Shown here: positions 47,543 to 59,159 of the stretch, piece after piece | Layout: the number at the start of each line of letters is the position of its first letter | Numbering within the stretch: the stretch's first letter is position 1 | Source: Gnetum montanum | Lineage: Eukaryota; Streptophyta; Gnetopsida; Gnetales; Gnetaceae | Assembly: GCA_015680685.1 (NCBI GenBank) | Contig: MNCI01009549.1 | Coordinates: 48,191-112,190 of the forward strand | Direction: 5' to 3' | DNA length: 64,000 nucleotides | Notes under the pieces: generated by a model | What the model saw: only the letters and a program-made list of their open reading frames with translations | Database searches by the model: none | Told to the model about the DNA's origin: nothing | Translations under genes and position numbers: made by a program

Positions 47543-48008
47543 TGATTTTTCAGATCGTTCAGTATAACAGTAAAAAATAAATCATCAGAAAAATCACAAT
47601 AATATATTTTGAGTAAAAATGAGAAAAACCCACCCAGAAACAAGCTCCTGCAACTTATGTCACTTCACTTCAAAGAGAATTTTTGAAACACAATGAACAG
47701 CAAAGAATGGGAAAGGAGAAAACATTAGGATGAAAGCCAAACACACTGCCTTCAAAGGGCTTCCTTGTAACCATATATACAGCATGAATGCTGAATGTAA
47801 ACTGGATATTAACAATAGTAAAATGATGGAGATGAACAATAGTTTTACATTAACTATATTTCAAATATATGTAGTTAAATACTTAACATTGCAGTTTATT
47901 ACAACATAACTATTGTACCATACAATTACAAAATAGATAGTGTTTGTAATCAAAGAGATGACAATATCTGAGCTTATGTAAATAGCAATTGCCTTTACTT
48001 TACTCACA
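47543..48008 (-). repeat. Copia 3' LTR (466 bp)
   Basis: TGATTTTTCAGATCG to TTTACTCACA on the plus strand; matches 52022-52482. The polypurine tract AAGAGGGAGAAT (minus strand, 48009-48020) adjoins it. Confidence 0.9.
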
Positions 48009-48221
48009 ATTCTCCCTCTTAAAGGCAAAGTTGCCATGAAGCCTGATCCAAATCTTAGATGATATCACTTTCCATGACACCAACAACTAGTCGACACCAT
48101 AAAAATTTTTCAACAGATAAAGATTTTGTCATCATATCAATAGGATTCTCTTCTATCTTAATTTTTTCAACAAGAATTCTTTGTTCATTTATCTACTCTC
48201 AAATGTAGTGATACTCTATTT

Positions 48222-51200
48222 CTATATGCTTAGTCCTACTGTGGAAAGTGGGATTCTTAGATATATAAATTGCATTTTGGTTATAATAACCAATTTTGTA
48301 TGAATTTTGAGTTCAGCCACTAATCTTTGAAGCCATGTTGCTTCCCGACTAGCTAGGTTTATAGCAACATATTCTGCTTTCGTAGTAGACTGAGTTACAC
48401 AAGACTGCAATTGGCTTTTATAAGAGATAGCATCACCAAAGCTATTGAACACATATCCACTAGTTGACTTTTTGTTGTCTAAATCCCCACCCCAATCAGC
48501 AGTCACGTAACCATGTAGAATGGACAAATCACTCTGATAAAAAATACCAAAGTTCATAGTACAACGAAGATATCGAAAAACTCGTTTTATAGCAATCCAA
48601 TGTTGTTTCCTTGGATTAAACATATACTTATGGAGTTTTCCAACAATATATACAATATCAAGTCTAGTAGTGACCATTACATACATCAAACTACTAATAG
48701 CACTAACATATGGAATTTTTATCAAGAGCTCTTTTTCATCATCTATCTTGGGGCATTGTTTAATTGAGAGTTTCATCCTAGTTTCATAGGGTGTTGCCAC
48801 AGGCTTACGATCTTGCATATTACATCTTTTAAAGATATTTTGCACATATGCAGATTGTCCAACCCAAAGTTTGTTATTAACTTTGTTTCTTTTAATTTCC
48901 ATTTCCAAAATCCTTTTAACAGCACCAAGATATTTCATCTCAAATTGAGAAGTTGTTTCAACTCCTTAATTTCATCCATGTTACTTCCTGCTATTAACAT
49001 GTCATCAACATATAGCAATAAAATTAAGAGTTTTCCATTTTTATTTTTGACATATAAGCAGGAGTCTTCCTAACTTCTAGTGAAGCCAAGATTTAACATG
49101 TGTTCATTATATTTTTTATTCCACATCCTCGGTGCTTGTTTGAGCCCATACAATGATCTTAGCAATTGACACACCATATGCTCCTTTCCTTTCACTTCAT
49201 ACGCTTTAGGTTGAAGCATATATATTTCCTCCTCAAGATCACCATTGAAGAAAGTAGTTTTTACATCCATTTGTTCAAGTTTTAGATCATAAGCTACTGC
49301 TATTGATAGTAATGATCTAACGGATGTGAGTTTTACCACAAGGGAGAAGATTTCATCATAATCAATTCCCTTCTCTTGGGAAAAACCCTTAGCAACAAGA
49401 CGTGCTTTAAATTGGTCACTAGATTTAATTTTGAACAACCACTTATATCCAATTGGTTTTCTATTAGATAAAAGTTCAACCAATTCCCATGTCTTATTCT
49501 TATGAATAGTAGACATTTCATCATACATCACTCGCTTCCATTCTTTATGATGAAGAGATGTACATGCTTCACTATAAGTAAGTGGTTTAGCTTCAACAAT
49601 TAGAATTTGATCTTCAAACTGAGTCTGTAATTTTCTTATGCAACCATACCGTCTTAAGGGTTGTGAAGTTGATGAAGCATCATGATGACACTCGATTTCC
49701 TCATCTTCACTTTCATCTTTCCTTGTACTTATGTCTTGTATATTATACACATCATCCTATTGGTCAAGAGCAATATCTCCTGCCAAAAGAGGATGACCCT
49801 CTGAATTTCCTTTATTAACTAGAAAAGATACATGATTAGGCGTTACATCATTAGAGAGATTGCACTTAATATGTTTTCAAGACTCTCTAAATACAACATC
49901 ATGACTATAGATAACCCTCTTGGTTTCTGGGTTGTAGAACTTATAAGCTTTAACACCAAGACCATAACCAAGGAAAATACATCTTACATACTTATAGTCT
50001 AATTTTGATCTATCAATTTTTGGAATGTGAACATAAGCCTCACACCCAAAAACTCCAAGATAATTCAAATTAACAACCTCGCTCCATATTTCTTCTATAA
50101 TTTTTCCATCAATTACAAAGGGTGGAGACTTGTTAATGAGATAGCAAGCAGTCATTGCAGCTTTAGCCCAAAAATGTTTACCAAGACCAGCTTCACTTAA
50201 CATGCATCTAATTTTTCCCAACAATGTTCTATTAAAACATTCAGCTACTCCATTTTATTCAAGAGTTCCTAGAATAGTCTTTTGCTTGTATATGCCATGT
50301 TTTTTACAAAAATTGTTAAAAGCATGGCAGAAAATTTCATCACCATTATTTGTTTTGAGAACCTTGATTTTCTCTCCTAAATAAATTTTAATAAGAGCTT
50401 TGAACTCTTTAAATTTTTCAAACACTTCAGACTTATGTTTCATTAAATAGATCTAAGCTTTCCTTGAAAATTCATCATTGAATGAAACATAATATGTAGC
50501 ACCTTTAAGTGAGAATGTTTGCAAGACTTTAACTAGTTCACATACATCACTGTATATTAAATCTAACACTTGATTAACTTTAGCATTACTTCTTGGTAAT
50601 CTTGAACATGTTTGTTTACCAAGTAGGCAATGATGAAAAAAATTCAGAGATTCTTCTATAAGTTAATTTTACCTTTTTTATGCAATTCCTTTAAACCTCT
50701 TTCACTTAAATGTGCCAATCTTTTGTGCCAAAGATCAATGCTTGAATGCAAGTTAATAACAGCTACCATGTTGAAGTTGTGCTTCTTGCTTTCAACTAGT
50801 AAAGTCTTCCCACCTTTACACCAATGGCTAGAGGTAAGGACCCTTGCAAGATTTTACATTTTTCTTCACCTAATATGATAGTTAGACCTGTAGAATCTAA
50901 CTCACTCACAAATAGGAGACTCATTGTGAGTTTAGGTACACAACAAACATGAGATATAGTTTTAATGGTTCCATTCTTAAATTGGATTTTAACTTTGTTG
51001 TACCCAACAACATCACAAAGACCATAATCACCTAGTTTGACTACACTGAGATTACAAACAAAGTATTTACAAAACCATTCAAGGTGTGGGGTATAGTGAT
51101 AAGAAGCACTAGAATCAATATACAAAGAAACTCTCTTAGTTTCATCAACTTATGATACTACATACAAATATCCCTCTTGATGAGGAGGAATTTCATTATT

Positions 51201-51957
51201 ATTATTATTATTTGCATATATTTTTCCTTTCTTTGCTGCTTTACAATCTTTTTTAAGATGACCAATCTTTCCACAATTCGAACATCTTGGTTTTGTGAAA
51301 TTTTTCTAGGATCCAGGAGATTTAAACTATGGGCCTTTATTTAACTATAAGTTGGAGTTTTTGACAAGGAAAAGATCACTTTGGATAGGGGCAGAGCTTT
51401 TAATTCTCCTTTCTTCACTAAGGTGTTGGGCTACAATAGTATCAAAATTAAGAGTTGACATAAAATTACTCACTGATGTTACAAAAGTATTCCAAGACTC
51501 AAAAAGAGACTCTAAAAGATACAAACAATGATCTTTATCTTTCATTTTATCTTCAACTACTTGAAGTTTCATCATGATATCATTGAAGATACTTAAATGA
51601 TCAGTAATTAACATACCTTCAGGCATCTTAAGTGTGTGTAAATTCCTCCTATGAAACAATCTATTAGCAACTGATTTTATTTTTTTTGTAAAATTTTTTT
51701 AATTTGTCCCACAAATCTTTGGTAGTTAGAACTCCAGAAACATTGAGTAACATCAAACGAGAGAGAAACAAATGAATTTTGCTTTGTGCCTTTCTATCCA
51801 AGGCCTCCCAATCTGAATCTGTGACAATAGCAAGCTTTGAATCAACAATTACTTGCCAGAGATCTTCGTTGACAAGAAGATCCTCCATGTACATTTTCCA
51901 AACTTCGTAATCATTGCTAGAGAATTTTTCAACTTTGATTTTTGCAAAGTTTGCCAT
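48222..51957 (-). pseudogene. Copia polyprotein: gag, protease, integrase, RT, RNase H
   Basis: ATG at 51957 (MANFAKIKVEKFSSNDYEVWKMYMEDLL), a gag of the UBN2 type, and a C-x2-C-x4-H-x4-C knuckle near 51270. The protease is LYIDSSASYH near 51115, with the Asp kept. In integrase the core reads TNNGDE where TDNGTE is expected, and NGVAECFNRTLL is near 50240. RT at 49070-49750 has W..A...E, FKARLVAKGFSQ, QMDVKTTFFNGDLEEEIYM and LYGLKQAPRMW. YVDD is in another frame near 49010, after a frameshift at about 49070. RNase H at 48222-48938 includes ADWGGDLDNKKSTSGYVF and TKAEYVA. Inactive. Confidence 0.85.
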
Positions 51958-52003
51958 ACCCTGAAATCAAACAACACCACAAAAAAACCATCACGAAAGA
52001 ACT

Positions 52004-52017
52004 TGGCTCTGATACCA
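52004..52017 (-). other. Copia primer binding site (tRNA-iMet)
   Basis: The minus strand reads TGGTATCAGAGCCA, the standard plant copia primer site, 4 bases from the 5' LTR end. Confidence 0.9.
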
Positions 52018-52021
52018 ACTA

Positions 52022-52482
52022 TGATTTTTAGATCATTCATGATAATAGTAAAAAATAAATCAACAAAAAAAACACAATAATATATCTTGGGGGAAAATGA
52101 GAAAAATCCCAGCAAGAAACAACCTTCTAAATTTTTATGTCAGCTCAAAGAGAATTTTTGAAACACAATGAACAACAAAGAATGGAAAAGAAGAAAACAT
52201 TAGGATGAAAGCCAAACACACTACCTTGAAAGCTTCCTTATAACCATATTTATAGCATGGGGTGCCAAATGTAAACTAGATATTAATAATAGTAAAATGA
52301 CAAAGATGAACAATAGTTTTACATTGACTATATTTCAAATATCTGCAGTTAAATACTTAACATTGCAGTTTATTACAACATAACTATTGTACCATACAAC
52401 TACAAAAAAGATAGTGCTTATAATAAAAAATATGACAATATCTAAGCTTATTTGAATGACTATTGCCTGCACTTTACTCACA
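52022..52482 (-). repeat. Copia 5' LTR (461 bp)
   Basis: TGATTTTTAGATC to TTTACTCACA on the plus strand; aligned along its length with 47543-48008. Confidence 0.9.
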
Positions 52483-53257
52483 AATTGTGAGGAAGGGTTT
52501 GTGAGAATACTCATGAGAAATGTATTGTGCGAAATATTGTGAGAAAATGGACCAGCAATTTTGATCGAAAAGTTTCATTGTAAAAGAGATTGTTGCAAGA
52601 ATGTGAGACACTTTGGACCACTTAGAAATAAGAGGCTATGGCTAAACACTCAAATGCAAAAATGATGGAGCTTTGATAGTGAAATTAAGAAGGAATAGTT
52701 AGTTTAGGTTCAGAGTGATATAGTAGGGTAGTTGGATAAATGGTGAGGTTGAAACAAGAATTTACCAATGAGAAATCCCCTACAAGACACAAGATGACAT
52801 TGGGAGTTACCCCATAGCTATTAGCTATTTCATATAGTAACTTTTATTGTTTGGTATTAATCTTCAAATTCATCAGTATTCCTAGCATTTCTATTTGACA
52901 TCATATTTGGAGGTTAAGTAAATTATAAATATGGATTCTTAGGATGTACTTAATTAAAATAAAGCTAAGAGTATTGGGTACTTGTGAGCCTATCATCTAG
53001 TAAACCCTTACACCTTTTCTATTGGTATGCTAACCTTGTGAGGGTTAGAACCCTTGATCTTTTGTTTGATAAGTCTTTTGTTTTATGTTTTCTTGGTTAC
53101 CAACCTTGCTTGTTTGATTACATGCAACTATGTTTGATTATCTAGATTTGTTAATATTTTATATTAGCCAAATTATGTCATAACATGTATTTTATTGGTT
53201 TTCTTATGTATTATTCTAATTTTTAATATTTTTAAAGGTTTTTATTTATAGGGGTGT
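52483..53257. other. Spacer between copia element and SINE copy 3
   Basis: AT-rich sequence. I see no ORF, repeat or RNA gene in it. Confidence 0.5.
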
Positions 53258-53405
53258 GGAAGCTTGAAATAATTGTAATATAAGTACACCCCAAGATATA
53301 TAATCCAATTAGAACTTTATCACTTGGCATTGCCCACCAGAATTGAACCCATGACTTGGAGCTTTCAAATCAAGGGTCTTACTAGTAGGCTAACACCTCA
53401 TTATT
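53258..53405 (-). mobile_element. tRNA-derived SINE, copy 3 (best defined)
   Basis: On the minus strand: box A-like TAGCCTACTAGTAAGAC (53376-53392), box B-like GGGTTCAATTC (53340-53350), body ending CAAGCTTCCACACCCC. Similarity to copies 1 and 2 stops just outside box A here, so this copy shows the likely 5' end of the family, about 150 bp long. Confidence 0.7.
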
Positions 53406-53439
53406 AAAAATTTTTATTTATGATTTTTATCTGGTGTAC

Positions 53440-54770
53440 AGTAAAATAGCTTTTCTCAAAACTTCTCTAGTTTTCACTTGATCACTAATAGTATCCTAAG
53501 CCATAACAGGATTGTCTATAAGAGTTTTAACTTCTTTTTCATTTATCCCTTTCTCAAATTTACTACTTCTAGCTTCCCAGTCTTTGCATCTTTTTTTCAA
53601 TCCTTGTTGCTCATGGTACTTGCATATTCTTCTAACTTTAATTCTTGTTCATGCAATTTACTTTTCATCTTAATGCAATTTTTTGCAATTTTTAAAAGCA
53701 ACAAGAAGAGCCTCATACTATCATCTTCTTCTTTTGATTAATATTGAAGATTTTAATCATCTGCTTTAAGAGCCATCATGAGTATGAGAATGCAATCTTT
53801 AGGTTCTTCTTCTATTGAGATGACTTTTTATTCATCCCATGCACAAATGTGTGCCTTCTTTCCTTTTGAAGTTTTATTAACTTTCCTTTTTTTTAGCAGT
53901 AGGGCATTTCAAAGCAATGTGACTATATATGTGGCAATGATAACAATGAATTTCATTTTTCTTGTTATCTTTCATATCTTTGCTTGTAGGAGCTTTACCC
54001 TTCATTTTATTCTTGAAGAGTTTTTTAAATTTCCTGGTCAAAAAGGCTAGATCTTCTTCATTAAGATTATTTGGATCTTTTCCTTCTTCAACATCATTAG
54101 AAGTCTTCAAATTAATGTTTTTCTTTTAAGTTTTTTTCTCATGATCTTTTTCCATAGATAATCCATAAGTCTCCAATTTTCCTTGGAGTTCATCTACCCT
54201 CTTGATATTTGTATCTAACTATAAGAATAGTTGTGAATTTGGCCTGAAACCTCATTAGAATGCTTTCTAATACTTTCTCACAAATCTTGAAATTAGGGAA
54301 CTTTGCCCCACGTCCCTTTAGAGCATTTGTGATCTCAATGACTCTAAATAAGTACTCTTTTATTGTCTCTTATTCTTCTTCTTCTTTGAGATGCTCTAAT
54401 CTATCATTAATTATATGAGCTTTTCACTACTTTACCATGGTAGTTTCTTCATGAGTAGATTCAAGGACATCCTGTATCTCTTTTCCAGTTTTGCAACACA
54501 AGATGCAATTGAACCCTTCAGCACACAAGGCATAATATAATGCATCTATGGCCTTTTCATTTACTACATGTGCTTTCTTGTAATCATTAATTCAAATTTT
54601 CCTATCTTTTACCTTCGTGTAAGAGTTGCCATTGGAAATTGTGTGAATCTCCATTGGAAATGAATACCCATGTTCCACTAATGGCTAGATCTCAAAAGCT
54701 AGGAATTGAAGAAAACATCTCATCCTAGTCTTCTAGTAGTTGTATTTTGATCATCAAAATATGGAGGCTT
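53440..54770 (-). pseudogene. Copia gag fragment (SIRE/Maximus-like)
   Basis: Minus strand: MRCFLQFLAFEI near 54720, then NEKAIDALYYALCAEGFNCILCCKTGKEIQDVLESTHEETTMVK, EYLFRVIEITNALKGRGAKFPNFKICEKVLESI, and a knuckle CYHCHIYSHIALKCP near 53900, followed by a charged helical tail. The order DUF4219/UBN2, CCHC, helical region is that of SIRE/Maximus-type gag. No pol follows, because SINE copy 3 and other sequence lie downstream. Stops and shifts; dead. Different from the copia element at 47543. Confidence 0.7.
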
Positions 54771-54857
54771 TATGTGGATTAATCACTTGAAATGAACATC
54801 ACAAGAGAAGAAAAGTGCTACACTTGATGGATGTTAATCTAAAACTAAATAAAAAAA

Positions 54858-54868
54858 CTCTAATATCA
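54858..54868 (-). other. Decayed tRNA-iMet primer site of the gag fragment
   Basis: The minus strand reads TGATATTAGAG, the iMet primer site TGGTATCAGAG with two G-to-A or C-to-T type changes, about 90 bp upstream of the gag start as expected. Confidence 0.55.
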
Positions 54869-55589
54869 CTTATGGTTCAAAAAGGAACACCCTAGAGGAG
54901 GGTGAATATGATGAAAAAACATCTTAGTCTATTATTATGCAATATATAACCAAGGATGAAATAAAGCTTAATAATCCTTTATGTGATAATAGATCAAATA
55001 ATCATAATGAGTGCACATGGATTAATAATTCAACATATGAAATGAAAGGTAAAAACACAGAAAGAACACACTAAATTTATAGTGGTTCAGCTTCACCTAG
55101 TTGACTTGCTAGGATTCAATAGCCTTCTCTTCCCTTGGTTCTATTCTCCTTCAACCAAAGTCTTCAGTGTTGGTTTACGAGTTGCAAGTCTCCCTCTTAC
55201 AAGCTTCAGAGTAAATCCATACTCACTGATAATAATAATAGTTATATAAGATCTAGATGATGAACATGGATATTAATAGATCAAATTCATCCATAAGTAG
55301 CACAAATATTAAGAAGAAGCAAATAGGGGAGTAATAATAGAAGGTATAGACAAGATCTTATCGTGGATCGACAAACCCTCTTCATACATGAATTTCAAAA
55401 AGAATAGTGGAAGATGAATAAGCCTGGACTTTTTCTCCCTTCATTGACTTATCACATTATGATATTAGATTCCTTTTTTGCAAATATTTATGCAATGGTT
55501 ATATTCAAAGCTTTCTAAAAATATTAATTTTTGCTGATGATGTTACAACAAATGGACCTATGATAAGGTCTATCGACCTATAAGAGTTA
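54869..55589 (-). repeat. Probable 5' LTR of the gag fragment's element
   Basis: Next to the primer site is GGTTCAAAAAGGAACACCCTAGAGGAGGGTGAATA (seen as TGGTTCAAAAAGGAACACCC then TAGAGGAGGGTGAATATGA), wording common in plant LTRs. No second LTR is present to fix the outer end, which may lie beyond 55878. Confidence 0.4.
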
Positions 55590-55878
55590 TGTTAATTCAA
55601 GAACAGAAAAAGAACCGAAGAAAAAGAAAACACAGGCAACACACACAGCTTTGTGTGGCATTTACGCAAGCACACAATCGGAAATGCATGAGAATTGTTA
55701 TTAAATAATTTTTGCTAGATACAATTATGGTTACAGGAATGTTTTTGGGCCGTTACGGAAGAGAACAGAAACTGGACCAAAACCACTAACTGCTGGAACC
55801 AGTAACTACTGCTAACTATTGCTCACTGCTACTAACTAGTTTTGACCTGTGTTGGATCAGTCACCACATAACTTAACA
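55590..55878. mobile_element. Candidate small solo LTR or LTR-like insertion (289 bp)
   Basis: Starts TGTTAATTCAAG and ends ACTTAACA, so TGTTAA/TTAACA form short terminal inverted repeats of the LTR kind. Flanks AGTTA (55585-55589) and AGGTA (55879-55883) could be a 5-bp duplication with one mismatch. GC content is higher than the surroundings. No partner copy in the window. Confidence 0.4.
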
Positions 55879-57316
55879 AGGTAAGGCTAACGTAATGAGT
55901 GCACATTTTATTTTCTTTGAGATTCTTCTTACTAGCAGGATGATTGATCTAATGAGTGTATATTTTCTTCTATCATATATGCTTGCAACTTAGGATGATC
56001 GACTTAGAAAGAGTACAATCAACCTATTGAGAAGTAAGTTAACTGAACAAGTATGTAATTTTCATATTTACAACTCTTGTCTATCTTAGGTTAGTTAATT
56101 AAACAAGTTCTCTTTATGATCATAATCTTTGAATCATGAACTGACTTTGATCATCATGAGCACAACATTTTATCATTTTAAATGATGAATTTTGGCTAAT
56201 AAGTCCCACACTCTAATGATATAAATGCTAATAATTAATAAATTAATATATTCTTTTCCTATCCCACTTAAACTCAATAAGCCCTCACAAGAAGTAAAAA
56301 TGGCAGAATGCTCATGGCTCTCTACATGAGGCAAATCACTTGTACATATCTTCACCATAATGTGTTGGTACAAAGAAACATTAGTAGAATGGGAGAAGTA
56401 GAGATTTAAAGAATAGAGGAAGTTTACATGGAAGAGATATAGAAGAATGTTAGCATAAAATAGAGAGAGAGAAAAAGGAAGGATGAAAAGCAAGATAGGG
56501 AGGGAAATAAAAAACAATGCAATAAAATAGAGATAAGAAAAGAAGGGATAGATCAAACCTAATGGTTCTTGATATTGTTTTTGGAGCATCATGTGTAGTG
56601 TTGCTTGATGTATATTGACAGGATCTAGATATCGATTCCTATTTGATTTTGTCAAATAATGCACTTTTTTATAAAGATCTTTGATGACAATGAAGGGACC
56701 ATCCCTGAGATGAAGTGGGACGTGGCTGGTACATGATGATGAATTATGTTGTTGCATATAACAATACCCTCTAGCTTTCTACAGATGAAGTACTCAAAAT
56801 AATGATGGTTAATCTAATAATGGCTTGATGATAAGTAGGATGATGGTGATTAGACTTAGGGTTGATTAAAAAATAAATTGTTCATAGGGACTGAGAAACA
56901 ATAATGTAGGGAAAAGAGGAAGGAGATATGGGGACCATTAGAATTGAATAGGTGGTGCCTATGGGGTAGAAGATAAAGCATGAGCAGTGATGTTTGAACA
57001 TTGACTGTGTTTTTGGATTTAATGTCCTTGCTAGAGAATGTGTTTGTATTAAAGTTTTGAAGATTGATAATTATGGTACATGGAACTATGATGAAATGAT
57101 GAATAGTTTTGTTTATAAATTTTCTATTTTATATGTTTATGTTTTTAAATTTTCTATGTTTTAATGGAATTTTTCAATTTATATTTTTATGTTTTTATGA
57201 TTTTTAGCTTCAATAGTTGTAATAACCACAACACTAGACTAAGTCCCAATCATGTTGATACTGACATAGCATCAACACTTATGGGATCCACATTTTTCCA
57301 TTCATAACCTTTCAAA
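55879..57316. other. Non-coding stretch with a purine-rich tract
   Basis: About 56390-56555 is strongly purine-rich on the plus strand (repeated GGAAG, GAGAGAGA, AAAGAAGGGA). That makes the minus strand look like a hydrophobic ORF, which I do not accept. No gene recognised. Confidence 0.5.
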
Positions 57317-57663
57317 TCAATATTTGATAGCATCCCTTAACCTAACGGGCTCCTTAGCATTGTCTTGGTAGCATTCAACATCAATTCAAGCATCAAATGG
57401 GGTCATGAATGCTCAAAACTGCACCTCAGTTAAAATTGTCAAAATTTGAGTAAGTATTGGTAACATAGACATTGATGTTAGTGTTAGTATCAACATCACC
57501 AGCTTTGAGACTTGTAGAATGCCATCCTTGACACTCCTAATCAATATTCAACCTTATCTATTAGCCTCATAGGATTCCTAGCATCATCTTGGCACCATTT
57601 AGCATTGGTTCGTGCATCAAATGAACTCCTGAAGGCTCATTACTTAATATTGGATATAACTAA
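57317..57663. repeat. Degenerate direct repeat, period about 224 bp
   Basis: TCAATATTTGATAGCATCCC at 57317 and TCAATATTCAACCTTATC at 57541 start two related stretches sharing AGCAT.GTCTTGG, AAGCATCAAATG and CTCATTA-type words. One full and one partial unit. Confidence 0.5.
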
Positions 57664-57744
57664 AAAAATTTTACTAACTATATTTGGTAGAAGAGATAAC
57701 ATCATGGAGGCTAAGTAGCCTAGGGTATACTAGCTTGCCTCTAA

Positions 57745-59032
57745 TGTAGTCATTAACAACTCCCTTGAATATCCAATAGTTGATCATTAGGTAGGTAATG
57801 GATAAGTTTTGGTGTTGCAGAAGTCCATCTAGAGATAATCTTAGAGATAGACTCAATGGGAGCATGCTTGATGGCTAAGAGATTTTGCACTATTTCACCT
57901 CCAATGATGTTGTACTTGAATTTCTCCATAAAGGTGATGAATAGTTTCTCCAAGGAAGTGATGGATCCATGAGGCTGAGACTTGCACCATTCAAGGATCT
58001 TGCCTATTAATGAGTTTGAAAAACTCCTTTAAATGATATGAGGGTAGTTAGCTAATAGCATGCACTTGTTGTAAAAAGTGATAAAATGATAGGTAAGTTC
58101 AAACTTCTCATTATGCTTAATGAAGTTAGACAATAAAACTCCTTTGGAGACATCAGCAAATGGAGTAAAGACACTAATAGAGTCAATAATCAGATAAGCA
58201 ACAGAAACAGTAGGACTTCCCACATGTAACAATGTTATCTTCCATACTTGGTTCTTAATGGTCTACAACCTAGAAGATAATCTTCAAGCGTGAGCATTAG
58301 TTCAGGCATAATGCCAACAATACCTAAGACAACAAGATTACTTAGGATTAGATAATGAGCAAGTAAGATTGGTTGGGAAGGTGTAATGGTGGGCATGGAC
58401 ACAAGCTATGCAACATTGTATTGAGATATATGCTAGAAAGGTGGAAGAAAGGACAAGGAAATTTGTGGTTTCGGGAACTTGCATCGAAAATGAATTAATG
58501 AAGTTGATAAGATTAACATGTTTTAGGATTAGGCTTTGGGGTTATGCAATGTTTTGAGAAAAGATCTATGTAGGCAATGAAGTATGAGGGTTCTCATCCT
58601 CATCCTCATCATAAATGTTGATGCCACCACCCTCATTATGTTAGTCTTTGAACTAATAATATCTAATGTTGAAATTAATATTGGGATGTTCCATAAGGTG
58701 ATTCAGCACATTCTACCTCTACTGAATCTCAACACTAGTAAATGCTTAAATTTCATCTCTAATAGCCAGGTACTCAACATGACTTGTTTGAATTGATCCA
58801 CCTTAATGGGATGGTTTGAGTTAGGCAAGAATGGTTCCAAATCATTAGTTGTTTCATATGCTATCATCCTCATTAGCTCTCCTTTGGAAAGAGCTATGTT
58901 TAGTTTTTGTTGTACACATGTAATTTTGCAATCATGTTAAGTTATGGATGCTACAAGAACTTGTGCCTTCCATATCTCCATCAATCTACAAATCTAGCAA
59001 CCATGAGAGGAGTTGGATCCTTGGCTAGACAT
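57745..59032 (-). pseudogene. Ty3/gypsy gag fragment
   Basis: ATG at 59032 (MSSQGSNSSHGC). The clear part is at about 57760-58240 on the minus strand: MLLANYPHII, then SNSLIGKILEWCKSQPHGSITSLEKLFITFMEKFKYN and LAIKHAPIESISKIISRWTSATPKL, the retrotransposon gag core (G.AL.W...L...SI.S...L...F...F). No protease or RT follows. It is a different lineage from A and E. Fragmentary, with stops. Confidence 0.65.
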
Positions 59033-59159
59033 GGTGTTAATGAGTGTCACTTATGCATACTTAGCAACAAGAATTAAGGGTAAATCAAAAAAATAAAACT
59101 AACTAATAAAATTATGAAAATAATATTGAAACACCACTAATTTAAGCCCAGCACTTTGA

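Larger units (their letters stand above)
47543..52482 (-). mobile_element. Ty1/copia retrotransposon, complete structure, degraded
   Basis: 4,940 bp on the minus strand with LTRs at both ends, a tRNA-iMet primer site, a polypurine tract and gag-AP-IN-RT-RH order, which defines Ty1/copia. Flanks AACTG (47538-47542) and AATTG (52483-52487) are the target duplication with one transition. LTRs differ by roughly a tenth. The coding region is in several frames with stops. Confidence 0.9.

Noticed and set aside
53340-53392. tRNA gene
   Set aside because: Box A and box B are present, but no acceptor-stem pairing or cloverleaf; several diverged copies show it is a SINE.
56173-56757. 194-codon minus-strand ORF with many hydrophobic residues
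   Set aside because: The hydrophobic part is the complement of a purine-rich tract, which removes stops and mimics membrane segments. No family recognised and no support from the context.
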